Origin: an uncultured Stenotrophomonas sp.
GTDB taxonomy: Bacteria > Pseudomonadota > Gammaproteobacteria > Xanthomonadales > Xanthomonadaceae
DNA length: 64,000 nt
Direction: 5' to 3'
NCBI GenBank assembly: GCA_900078405.1
Contig: FLTS01000001.1
Span: forward strand, 1,388,626 to 1,452,625
Shown one piece after another: positions 34,716 through 46,565 of the stretch. Under the pieces are notes generated by a model. The model had not been told where the DNA came from. It worked only from the letters and a program-made list of their open reading frames with translations, and made no database searches. A program made the position numbers and the translations under genes. Each line of letters starts with the position of its first letter. Position 1 is the first letter of the stretch.

Positions 34716-35207
34716 CTAGTCGGGTAGTGTGTGGTCGATGGGCCCGACCACAATCCCGGCTGCCTGCAGGCGATCATGCGCGATTCTGGAGCGGTTGATC
34801 CTGTTGAGTCGATCCGTCTCGGTACGCGTAAGCAGCGCGAGCTTGAAGTGCGCCCGCACGAAGGCCATGAATGCCTCGTCGTCCACTCCCGCCGCAATCT
34901 GCCCGATCGCCAACCGGGTCAATGCGCGATGCGGGCTGATGTGCTCGATGAAGACACGCCCACCGGCCCGATGTGCCGCCAATGCCGCGGCCGAGAACAA
35001 GGCGCCAGGATGCTTGCGCAGATTGTTCATGTGGTCCAGGCCGGGATAGCAGAGCCGCAGGCCGAGAATGTTGAGGATGCGTTCCGCGCTGTGGATCGCG
35101 CCGCCATTGTCGGTAAAGCCGAGCTCCAGCAGTTGGTTGCGAAACACGGCCGCCAGGCGAAACATGGCGATCAACTGCCGCGGCTCGTACTTTTCCTGTC
35201 TGGCCAT
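34716..35207 (-). CDS. Uncharacterised 163-aa protein
   Basis: No family was recognised. The 163-aa product is mostly helical in appearance, with no signal peptide or membrane segment; visible segments are FRLAAVFRNQLLELGF, SAERILNILGLRLCYPG and the basic RLNRINRSRIAHDRL. Third-position use is visibly more mixed and less GC-rich than in the flanking genes. It stands alone between the phaR terminator and the gumN-like gene, with its own strand the same as the latter (39-nt gap). These signs fit a recently acquired gene, but this is inference. Confidence 0.6.
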   Translation of the reverse strand: MARQEKYEPRQLIAMFRLAAVFRNQLLELGFTDNGGAIHSAERILNILGLRLCYPGLDHMNNLRKHPGALFSAAALAAHRAGGRVFIEHISPHRALTRLAIGQIAAGVDDEAFMAFVRAHFKLALLTRTETDRLNRINRSRIAHDRLQAAGIVVGPIDHTLPD

Positions 35208-35246
35208 TGTTCCGATCCGAGTGTGCAGGTCCTTGGGGCCGTCCCG

Positions 35247-36224
35247 CTATCGGGCTCGGCCCGCGGCCTTCCCCACCGGCGCGCACACCGAACAGATCCG
35301 CTCGACCTTGTAGCCTTCCGCGCGCAGTTTCTCGACCACGCCATCCTCGCCCAGCAGGTGCAGTGCGCCGACCACCACCAGCGTGGTGCCCTGCCCGGCC
35401 TGCAGGCGCTGCCGCAGCGGTGCCAGCCATGCGTCGTTGCGTTCGACGTTGATGCGCCGGTACAGGCCCGGGTAGTCCTGCCGCATCTGCGCGGCCATGT
35501 CGCGCCACAGGGTTACGTCGTCACCGCGGCGCCACGCATCGTGCAGGCGCCGGCTCTGTTCGTCGCCCTTGTCCACCTGCTCCAGCGCCTCGCGCAGCAG
35601 CTGGCGCTGCTCCTCGGCATCCATGCCATCAAGCATGGCGATCTGCGCCGCTGCACTCTCCAGCCCCTCGGCCGGCTTGCCGGCGTCGGCGGCGCGTGCC
35701 ATCAGGTGCCGGTCCAGCCCGGCCTGCGCGTCCAGCCCCTGCCGCTGCATCTGCGCCAGGCTGATGGACAGGCCGACGAACCACGGCTTCAACCCGGCCA
35801 GTTTCTCCAGCGGCAGGCCGTTGGCGCTGGCGTAGGCCTGCAGGCGCTGCCACGTTTCCGCATCGAGGTCGTCCTTGAGCTGGCGGCCATCGACGCGCAC
35901 CGCCGCCCGCAACATCCGCATGGCCAGCTCCGGCGCCTGCATCTCCTCCGGCGACAGTTCGAACAGCAGGCGGCGCGAGGCATCGAACGCCTTGTCCACA
36001 TCCGCCGACAGCGGGTAGTCCTGCGGCGTCAGCAGGTGGAACGAGCCCAGCAGGTACAGCGCGCTGCCCTGCACGCCACTGACCTTCCACAACAGCGGCA
36101 CCGGCGGCGCGTGGACGGGTGCCGCCACCGGCGCGGCGGCCTGCCGTGCCAGCACCGGCGTCGGCGCGCCCAGCAGCAGGGCCGCGCCCAGCAGCAACGC
36201 TGTGGTGCGTGCCATCCAGCTCAT
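35247..36224 (-). CDS. TraB/GumN family protein, exported
   Basis: This 325-aa protein has a signal peptide (ALLLGAALLLGAPTPVLA) and the TraB/GumN fold: LYLLGSFHLLTP near the N-terminus and VVVGALHLLGEDGVV near the C-terminus, each with the conserved G.H motif. The family has been linked to metalloprotease-like (Tiki) folds; here the conserved Glu is in LFELSPEEM. The start at 36224 is supported by ATGA overlap with the upstream DUF1684 gene. It ends VCAPVGKAAGRAR after a CxxC pair. Confidence 0.9.
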   Translation of the reverse strand: MSWMARTTALLLGAALLLGAPTPVLARQAAAPVAAPVHAPPVPLLWKVSGVQGSALYLLGSFHLLTPQDYPLSADVDKAFDASRRLLFELSPEEMQAPELAMRMLRAAVRVDGRQLKDDLDAETWQRLQAYASANGLPLEKLAGLKPWFVGLSISLAQMQRQGLDAQAGLDRHLMARAADAGKPAEGLESAAAQIAMLDGMDAEEQRQLLREALEQVDKGDEQSRRLHDAWRRGDDVTLWRDMAAQMRQDYPGLYRRINVERNDAWLAPLRQRLQAGQGTTLVVVGALHLLGEDGVVEKLRAEGYKVERICSVCAPVGKAAGRAR

Positions 36225-37165
36225 GCATGTCCTCCTGCGTCCGGCTTGACGTAGGTTTTCTCGCCGGCCTCGACCGGCATGTCCAGACGGTTCTCCGGCG
36301 GCGGCAACGGGCAGGTCGCGAACGGCGTGAACGCGCACGGCGGGTTGTAGGCGCGGTTGAAATCGACCACTACCTGGCTCTTCGCGTCCGGCACGCCCAC
36401 ATCGATGTAGCGGCCGGCGGCATAACTGCCGCGGCCGCTGGTGCGGTCGGCGAAGATCAGCTGCAGCGGCCGCCCGGGCTCGCCCAGCGCTTCCAGCCGC
36501 CAGGTGCGGCCGTCGCGCTCGAATTCGACCGCGCCGGCGTTGGCCTGGTCGCGGATCAGGCCGGTGATGTCGGCGATCGGCAGGGTCTTGCCGGCGTCAT
36601 GCGGCACGAAGCGCGCGGTGATCCGCCAGGACGGATCGGCCGGCCAGTAGTCGAGCCCGGTGAAATGGACGCGCGCGGGAGCTTCGACGTGCTTGACCCG
36701 CAGCGCGTAGCGCGGGCCGCGGTGGATCAGGCTCAGCGCGCCCTTGCCGTCGTCGAAATTGATGATGGTCGGCTCGAAATCGTCATCGCTGTGGAAGGCG
36801 ATGCGCCCGGTCAGCGGCTGCCCCTGTACCTGCAGCACCGCGCCCGGCTCGGGGGTGAACCACACCCGCTCGCCATCGCGCGACACCATGCCCATCCGTT
36901 CCGGCCCCACCGCCAGACGGATGCCGCTGGTGCTGCCGCTGCCGATGTAGTGCGCTTTCAGCTCCAGCCAGTGCAGGCCGACCAGGCTGGTCCAGCCGTC
37001 GTCCGCGAGCAGCTCGGTCTTGCGCTGCTCGCGCCAGATGTCGTTGTCCATCAGGAACGCGGCATCGAAGTGCGGCGCGCTGTCGGCGACGTCCTGTGTG
37101 TCGCTGCCACCACAACCGGCCAGCAATAGTGCCGCCAGCAACGCGGCTCCCCTCGTCCGTTTCAT
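36221..37165 (-). CDS. DUF1684 family lipoprotein
   Basis: This 314-aa protein has a lipoprotein signal (ALLAALLLAGC, Cys18) and a DUF1684 domain: ELLADDGWTSLVGLHWL at the start and the C-terminal DFNRAYNPPCAFTPFATCPLPP motif, which is the family signature. Its function is unknown. It lies 2 nt downstream of mutL and overlaps the gumN-like gene by 4 nt, so mutL-DUF1684-gumN form one unit. The in-frame start further upstream at 37243 would overlap mutL and lacks signal-peptide character. Confidence 0.92.
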   Translation of the reverse strand: MKRTRGAALLAALLLAGCGGSDTQDVADSAPHFDAAFLMDNDIWREQRKTELLADDGWTSLVGLHWLELKAHYIGSGSTSGIRLAVGPERMGMVSRDGERVWFTPEPGAVLQVQGQPLTGRIAFHSDDDFEPTIINFDDGKGALSLIHRGPRYALRVKHVEAPARVHFTGLDYWPADPSWRITARFVPHDAGKTLPIADITGLIRDQANAGAVEFERDGRTWRLEALGEPGRPLQLIFADRTSGRGSYAAGRYIDVGVPDAKSQVVVDFNRAYNPPCAFTPFATCPLPPPENRLDMPVEAGEKTYVKPDAGGHA

Positions 37166-37167
37166 TG

Positions 37168-39018
<1,851 letters not shown>

Positions 39019-39105
39019 GCCGCACCTCCCGGGAAACAGGTGGAGAGAAGCACGGGAATCATGGAGAGATCAGGCATCGGCAGATGATAGCCGCCTGCAA
39101 CTTCC

Positions 39106-39186
39106 TGTAGGAGCGGCGCAGGAGCGACGCAAGTCGCGATGGGGCGTTCCCGGTAAAGCCCCATCGCGACTTGCGTCGCTCCTACA
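39106..39186. repeat. REP-like palindromic repeat (copy B)
   Basis: The arms TGTAGGAGCG...AAGTCGCGATGGGGC and its complement match copy A. The left arm contains an extra partial unit (GAGCGGCGCA before GAGCGACGCA). It lies in the 196-nt gap between the amidase and mutL genes. Confidence 0.85.
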
Positions 39187-39214
39187 AATGAGGAGGTGGT
39201 GCGATGCGCCAGGA

Positions 39215-40711
39215 TTATTTACTGCCGCCGGCCACGGTGCCGGCGGCGGCTTCCATCTCGGCGTGCGCGCGGGCGGCAAACAACGTACCCGGCGGCGGCT
39301 GCCGGCTGAAGAAGGTGTGCACCCCATCAAGCACCGCACCGGCGATGCGGCGCTGGTAGGCCGGATCGATCAGGCGGCGCTCTTCCTCCGGGTTGGAGAT
39401 GAACGCGGTTTCCACCAGCATCGCCGGCATGTCCGAGGTGCGCAGCACCGCGAAGTTGGCGCGCTCCAGGTTCGGCTTGTGGTTGTTGCCGATCCGTTTC
39501 AGGCCGCCCAGCACATGGCCGGCCGCGTCTTCGGAGGCCTTCATGTAGCCGCTCTGGGCCAGGTCCAGCAGCACCTTGGCCACCTGTTTGTCATGGCTGC
39601 CGATGTTCACGCCGCCGATCAGGTCGGCCGCGTTTTCCTTGTCCGCCAGCCAGCGCGCGCGCTGCGAGGACGCGCCCTTGGTCGACAGCACGTAAACCGA
39701 CGAGCCGGTGGCCGAGCGGTTCTCGGCCGCGTCGGCGTGGATCGAGATGAAGATGTCGGCCTTGGCCGCGCGCGCGCGCTGGGCGCGCATCGGCAGCGGA
39801 ATGAACACGTCGGTGTCGCGGGTCAGGTAGGCGCGCAAGCCGGGCGTGGCGTTGACCTGCCGCGCCAGTTCGCGCGCCACCGCCAGGGTCACGTCCTTCT
39901 CGCGCTTGCCGGTGGGGCCGACGGCGCCGGGGTCCTGGCCGCCGTGGCCGGGGTCGATGGCGACCACCAGCGTGCGCATGCCCGGCTGTATGGTGATGCG
40001 CGAGGCATCGCTGGGCATGACCGGGCGCGGCGCCGGCGGCTCGCTGGCTGCCGTCTGCGCCGGGATGGAAGCCGCCGGCACCGTGGCCGGTACGCCGGTG
40101 GCCACGGTCAGGCCGTTGAGGATGGCGGCAGGCGACGGACGGGCTTCCTGTCCGGGTGCGGCCGTGGCCGGGGCGGACGCATTCGCCTGCTGCAGCACCG
40201 ATGCGGTCAGTGCCGCCGTGGCGCGAGCGGCCTCGGCGCGGGCGGCAGCGTCGTTCTGGGCGGGGGGTGGAGTCGTTGTCGCCGGTGCCGGTGCGGTGGT
40301 GGCCGCTGCCGGAGCATCGCCCGGCCACTCGATCACCAGCTTCGATTCGGCGCCCGCTGCCAGCATCCGCGGCTTGAACGCGGTCACCGACTCGGCCAGG
40401 TCGAACACCACCCGGAACGTGCCCGGAACCGGGCTACCGGTACGTACCGCGGTCACCACACCGGTCGCTACCGGCAACTTCAGACCGCGCACGACGCTGG
40501 AATCGGGAAAATCCACCACCAGCCGGTTCGGCGCGGACAGGCTCAGCGTCTTGTAGCTGCCACCGCCGGCCAGCCGGATTTCGGCATGGGTGCCGGTGGC
40601 ACCCGCCTGCAGGGCGACGCCGCGGACCTCGCCCGCCCATGCCGAAGCGCAAGCCAGAGCGAGTCCGGCGACAAGAGCAGACAGGACGGGCAGGCGGATG
40701 GCCGTAGGCAT
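39215..40711 (-). CDS. amiC: N-acetylmuramoyl-L-alanine amidase (AmiC type)
   Basis: This 498-aa periplasmic amidase splits peptide stems from glycan during cell separation. It has a signal peptide (ending ASAWA), an AMIN domain (about 30-130), a long Ala/Thr/Pro linker and an Amidase_3 domain: VAIDPGHGGQDPGA, the Glu in GKREKDVTL, ISIHADAAENRSA and MLVETAFISN give the zinc ligands and catalytic Glu. It is downstream of tsaE on the same strand, with an 81-nt gap. The nnr-tsaE-amiC-mutL order is common in proteobacteria. Confidence 0.95.
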   Translation of the reverse strand: MPTAIRLPVLSALVAGLALACASAWAGEVRGVALQAGATGTHAEIRLAGGGSYKTLSLSAPNRLVVDFPDSSVVRGLKLPVATGVVTAVRTGSPVPGTFRVVFDLAESVTAFKPRMLAAGAESKLVIEWPGDAPAAATTAPAPATTTPPPAQNDAAARAEAARATAALTASVLQQANASAPATAAPGQEARPSPAAILNGLTVATGVPATVPAASIPAQTAASEPPAPRPVMPSDASRITIQPGMRTLVVAIDPGHGGQDPGAVGPTGKREKDVTLAVARELARQVNATPGLRAYLTRDTDVFIPLPMRAQRARAAKADIFISIHADAAENRSATGSSVYVLSTKGASSQRARWLADKENAADLIGGVNIGSHDKQVAKVLLDLAQSGYMKASEDAAGHVLGGLKRIGNNHKPNLERANFAVLRTSDMPAMLVETAFISNPEEERRLIDPAYQRRIAGAVLDGVHTFFSRQPPPGTLFAARAHAEMEAAAGTVAGGSK

Positions 40712-40792
40712 GGCGCGGATTCAATCATTGGCGGCGCGCGATTGCAACACCTTTTCCCTTAATAATCCGCAACCTGCCACACCTTCCTGTCG

Positions 40793-41277
40793 TCAGGCAG
40801 CAGGAAGGCCCTGCAAGTGACCCGATTGCCGCATCCGCTCCAGCCACGCCTCGCCGGCCGGCGAGTGGGCCTGCAGGCTGGCTTTGCGGCCTTCGCCATG
40901 CATTTCCAGCGCCACCTGCAGGTCCAGCGAGGGCAAAGCACCGGTACCACGTTCGGGCCATTCGACCAGCCACAGGTCGGCCGCCGCCTCGTCCAGCCCG
41001 AGGAAGTCCAGTTCGCCGGCATTGCCGATCCGGTACAGGTCCAGGTGCCACGCCTCGCCGGCCGGCAACGGGTAGCGCTCGACCAGCGTGTAGGTCGGGC
41101 TGCGGATCGCGCCCTGCACGCCCAGCGCACGCAGCAATGCGCGGGCCAGCGTGGATTTGCCCGCACCGAGGTCGCCGTGCAGATGGACCACCGCCGGTGA
41201 CGGCCGGGTATGCGCCAGCACCTGGCCCAGCCGGTCGGTGGCGTCGGCATCGGGAAGCAGCAGTTCGATCATCGTCG

Positions 41278-41281
<4 letters not shown>
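40793..41281 (-). CDS. tsaE: tRNA threonylcarbamoyladenosine biosynthesis ATPase TsaE
   Basis: TsaE (162 aa) is the ATPase of the t6A37 tRNA modification complex. Walker A is [27 protein letters not shown] and [17 protein letters not shown] are family signatures, as is the VEWPERG segment. The start at 41281 is supported by ATGA overlap with the upstream nnr gene; M4 (41272) is an alternative. Confidence 0.95.
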
Positions 41282-42935
<1,654 letters not shown>

Positions 42936-42958
42936 GCCGGCAATTCTATACTTGCGCC

Positions 42959-44050
42959 ATGCTCGAAGCCGTTTCCGCCGCCGACATGGCGCAGCTGTCG
43001 CTGCGCATCCGCCAGCTTGCGCGCGAGGCCGGTTTCCAGCGTTGCGGCATCAGCAACATCGAGCTGCACGAGGACGAGGCGCATCTGGCCGACTGGCTAG
43101 GCAAGGGCCTGTACGGGACGATGGAATGGATGGCCCGGCACGGCGCAATGCGCGCGCGCCCGCACGAACTGCTGCCGGGCACGGTGCGGGTGATTTCGGT
43201 CGGGCTGGACTATGGCCCCAAGGAAGACGCCGAAGCCTGGGCCACCTTGAATGACGCCGAGCGTGCCTACGTGGCGCGCTATGCGCTGGGCCGCGACTAC
43301 CACAAGCTGATGCGCAACCGCCTGCAGAAGCTGGCCGAGCGCGTGGCCGCCGAAGTCGGCCCGTTCGGCCACCGCGTGTTCGTCGACTCGGCGCCGGTGC
43401 TGGAGCGCGCGCTGGCGCGCAACGCCGGGCTGGGCTGGATCGGCAAGCACACCTGCCTGATCGACAAGGATGGCGGCTCGTGGTTCTTCCTCGGCGAGAT
43501 CTACGTCGATCTGCCGTTGCCCGTCGACGCGCCGGCCACCGCACACTGCGGCACCTGCACGCGCTGCATCGAGGTCTGCCCGACCGCGGCGATCATCGCC
43601 CCGTACCGGCTCGACGCGCGCCGCTGCATTTCCTACCTGACCATCGAGCACGACGGTGCCATCCCGCTGGAGATGCGCCCGCTGATGGGCAACCGCATCT
43701 ACGGTTGCGACGACTGCCAACTGGTGTGTCCGTGGAACAAGTTCGCCCGCCGCACCGACGAACCGGATTTCCGCGCGCGCAACAACCTGGACACCGCCAC
43801 GTTGCCGGAGCTGTTCGCTTGGGAAGAGGACGAATTCCTGCGCCGCACCGAAGGCAGCCCGCTCCGCCGCAGCGGCCACGAGCGCTGGCTGCGCAACATC
43901 GCCGTGGCACTGGGCAATGCCGCACCCTCGCCCGCCGCGCGGGAGGCGCTGGAAAGCCGCATTGGACATCCTTCCGAACTGGTGCGCGAACACGTGGCGT
44001 GGGGATTGGAGCAGCACGGCGGAAAACCGGGAATAGGGAACGGGGAATGA
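42959..44050 (+). CDS. queG: Epoxyqueuosine reductase QueG
   Basis: QueG (363 aa) reduces epoxyqueuosine in tRNA with a cobalamin cofactor and two 4Fe-4S clusters. Cluster ligands are CGTCTRCIEVCP and CDDCQLVCP; the catalytic region FVDSAPVLERALARNAGLGWIG precedes them, and a HEAT-like tail follows. It is divergent from nnr-tsaE, a common arrangement. The last residues (GKPGIGNGE) are encoded by a GGGAAT-type purine repeat, so the original end may have been altered by repeat insertion. Confidence 0.96.
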   Translation: MLEAVSAADMAQLSLRIRQLAREAGFQRCGISNIELHEDEAHLADWLGKGLYGTMEWMARHGAMRARPHELLPGTVRVISVGLDYGPKEDAEAWATLNDAERAYVARYALGRDYHKLMRNRLQKLAERVAAEVGPFGHRVFVDSAPVLERALARNAGLGWIGKHTCLIDKDGGSWFFLGEIYVDLPLPVDAPATAHCGTCTRCIEVCPTAAIIAPYRLDARRCISYLTIEHDGAIPLEMRPLMGNRIYGCDDCQLVCPWNKFARRTDEPDFRARNNLDTATLPELFAWEEDEFLRRTEGSPLRRSGHERWLRNIAVALGNAAPSPAAREALESRIGHPSELVREHVAWGLEQHGGKPGIGNGE

Positions 44051-44179
44051 AGCACCCGGCATGCGGCCCCTGGCCGTCATGCTTCGACAACCGGGTGCGG
44101 AAAGTGGAACCATGCCACACGCCATCCAGCCGCATTGCCCCATCATTCCCCCTTCCCTGCTCTCCATTTCCTGTTCCAC

Positions 44180-45508
44180 ATGGACCACACCCTCACCCCC
44201 AGCCAGCTCAACACGCTCGCCCGCGACCTGCTCGAAGGCGCGTTTCCGCTGGTGTGGGTGGAGGGCGAGCTGGGCAACGTCAGCCGGCCATCGTCGGGGC
44301 ACCTGTACTTCACCCTGAAGGACGCGCGCGCGCAGGTGCGTGCGGCGATGTTCCGGCCCAAGAGCCAGTGGCTGAAGTTCATCCCGCGCGAGGGCCTGCG
44401 CGTGCTGGCACGTGGCCGCCTGACCCTGTACGAGGCGCGCGGCGAGTACCAACTGGTGCTCGACCACATGGAGGAAGCCGGCGAGGGCGCGCTGCGCCGC
44501 GCCTTCGAGGAGCTGAAAGCGCGCCTGCAGGCAGAGGGCCTGTTCGACGCCGAGCGCAAGCAGCCGCTGCCCACGCATGTGCGGCGGCTGGCGATCATCA
44601 CCTCGCCCAGCGGTGCGGCGGTGCGCGACGTGCTCAGCGTACTGGCGCGGCGCTTCCCGCTGCTGGAAGTGGAGTTGCTGCCGACCCTGGTGCAAGGCGA
44701 AACCGCCGCCACGCAGATCACCGCGCTGCTGCGCCGCGCCGACGCCAGCGGCCGCTACGACGCGATCCTGCTCACCCGCGGCGGCGGCTCGCTGGAAGAC
44801 CTGTGGGCATTCAACGACGAACAACTGGCGCGCACCATCGCCGCCTGCACCACCCCGGTGGTGTCGGCGGTCGGCCACGAGACCGACTTCAGCCTGTCCG
44901 ACTTCGCCGCCGACCTGCGCGCGCCAACGCCCTCGGTGGCCGCCGAGTTGCTGGTGCCGGACCGGCGCGACCTCGGCGCACGCCTGCGCCACCTGCAACA
45001 CCGCCTCGCGCAACGGCAAGCGCATGTACTGAACCAGGCGATGCAGCGCGCCGACCGCGCTGCGCTGCGCCTGCAGGCCGGCAGCCCGCAGGCGCGACTG
45101 GCACTGCTGCGGCAACGCCAGCAAGCCGCGCTCGCGCGCCTGCACGCCTGCTGGCAACGGCAGCTGCAACAGCGGCATGCACGGCTGGCGCATGGCAACG
45201 CGGTGCTGCGCGCGACCCGGCCCGGCCGCCGCCTCGCCCTGCTCGCCGAACGCCTGTCGATGCTGGCCCCGCGCACACAGGCGGCGATGGCGCGGCAACT
45301 GCAACGTGACGCCCTGCGCCTGCGCGGCATCGCCCGTTCGCTGGAAGCGGTGAGCCCGCTGGCCACGGTGGCGCGTGGCTATTCGATCCTCACCCGTGCC
45401 GATAACGGCGCGCTCGTGCGCTCGACCACGCAGGTCCACAGCGGCGACACGCTGCATGCGCGCGTGGGCGACGGCGTGGTGGACGTGCAGGTCGTCGACC
45501 CCTCGTAG
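44180..45508 (+). CDS. xseA: Exodeoxyribonuclease VII large subunit
   Basis: XseA (442 aa) is the catalytic subunit of ExoVII, which degrades single-stranded DNA. The N-terminal OB fold is seen in [24 protein letters not shown]. The catalytic domain has [38 protein letters not shown] and [17 protein letters not shown], followed by a long coiled-coil and the end RGYSILTR. The ATG at 44180 ([11 protein letters not shown]) is chosen; the frame opens upstream at 44135 but that stretch is low complexity. Confidence 0.96.
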   Translation: MDHTLTPSQLNTLARDLLEGAFPLVWVEGELGNVSRPSSGHLYFTLKDARAQVRAAMFRPKSQWLKFIPREGLRVLARGRLTLYEARGEYQLVLDHMEEAGEGALRRAFEELKARLQAEGLFDAERKQPLPTHVRRLAIITSPSGAAVRDVLSVLARRFPLLEVELLPTLVQGETAATQITALLRRADASGRYDAILLTRGGGSLEDLWAFNDEQLARTIAACTTPVVSAVGHETDFSLSDFAADLRAPTPSVAAELLVPDRRDLGARLRHLQHRLAQRQAHVLNQAMQRADRAALRLQAGSPQARLALLRQRQQAALARLHACWQRQLQQRHARLAHGNAVLRATRPGRRLALLAERLSMLAPRTQAAMARQLQRDALRLRGIARSLEAVSPLATVARGYSILTRADNGALVRSTTQVHSGDTLHARVGDGVVDVQVVDPS

Positions 45509-45612
45509 ATGCGGGGCTTGTCCCGCATGGGGCTTTCCTAGCAAAACCTCGCGCCGCGCAAGCCCGGCACCTGCGAGGCCTGACCCTTTGCGCGGGGACA
45601 TGCCCCGCATCC
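45508..45612. repeat. Inverted repeat between convergent genes
   Basis: The arm GATGCGGGGCTTGTCCCGC (from 45508) is repeated inverted as GCGGGGACATGCCCCGCATC (to 45612) with about 65 nt between. Each arm is also a small palindrome. It lies between xseA and the convergent M48 protease gene and could stop transcription from both sides. Confidence 0.55.
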
Positions 45613-45617
45613 ACGAA

Positions 45618-46517
45618 TCAATTCGCCTGCGCCGTCTCGCAGAACCGCTGGCGGTATTCCATCGCCTTGGGCATCAGCGCCTGCAGGTTCTGGATGCGGG
45701 TGCCGGGATTGGGGTGGGTGGAGGCGAACTCCGGCGGCGCCTGCCCGCCGCTGGCCGCGCCCATGCGCTCCCACAACGGCACCGCTTCCTGCGGGTCGAA
45801 ACAGGCTGCCGCAGCCAGCATCAGCCCCACTTCGTCGGCCTGCGTTTCATGCGTGCGCGCATAGGGCAGCAGGTAGCCGTAACCGAAGGCGGACATCAGC
45901 ATCTGTTGCTGCCGTGCGTCCATGCCACCGGCGGCACCGGCCATCTGCCCGATCTCGGTCAGCTTCTGCTGCGCCATGCGCTGGGCACCGTGGCGCAGCA
46001 GCGCGTGGGCGATCTCGTGGCCCATCACCACCGCCATCGCATCGGCGTTCTTCGCCACTGGCACCAGCCCGGTATAGACGGCCATCTTGCCGCCGGGCAG
46101 GCAGAACGCATTGGCCTGGTCCGATTGCAGCACATTCACTTCCCAGTCGAAGCCCTGCGAGAAGCGGTTGGGCGCCTGCCCGTGTTCGGCCGCCAGCGCC
46201 GCTTCCACCGGTTCGACCTTGGCGATCAGCCGCTGGGCGATCCCGCGGATCTGCCGTGCCACCTGCGAGTTGGGATCAACCGGGCGCTCCTGCGACAGGA
46301 TCTGCTGGTAGGCCTGCAGGCCCAGCGCCTTCTCGCTCTCGGCATCAAGTGAGGCGTCGATCAGCACCTTTTCGCCGGTGTACGGATCCACCGTTCGGTT
46401 GCTGAAGTAATAGCAGCCGCCATAGATGGCGAAGCCGAGCAGGATGATCCAGCGCAGGCCGCCGACGCCACGGCGGCGGCGCGGGTCGCGCGGGTTGCCA
46501 ACAGGGTCCTGTCGCAT
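45618..46517 (-). CDS. M48-family metalloprotease, membrane-anchored
   Basis: The 299-aa protein has an Arg-rich N-terminus, one membrane anchor (WIILLGFAIYGGCYYF, about 23-38) and an M48 catalytic domain with GHEIAHALLRHGAQR and the third ligand in THETQADEVGL. The end STHPNPGTRIQNL is typical of the Oma1/LoiP-like group that works in the periplasm. It is distinct from htpX at 31 kb. It is 48 nt downstream of the FGE-like gene on the same strand. Confidence 0.92.
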   Translation of the reverse strand: MRQDPVGNPRDPRRRRGVGGLRWIILLGFAIYGGCYYFSNRTVDPYTGEKVLIDASLDAESEKALGLQAYQQILSQERPVDPNSQVARQIRGIAQRLIAKVEPVEAALAAEHGQAPNRFSQGFDWEVNVLQSDQANAFCLPGGKMAVYTGLVPVAKNADAMAVVMGHEIAHALLRHGAQRMAQQKLTEIGQMAGAAGGMDARQQQMLMSAFGYGYLLPYARTHETQADEVGLMLAAAACFDPQEAVPLWERMGAASGGQAPPEFASTHPNPGTRIQNLQALMPKAMEYRQRFCETAQAN

Positions 46518-46565
46518 CGGGAATCTCCATCGCCGGGTCTGCTCCGGCGATGGTAGCGCGCCGCG

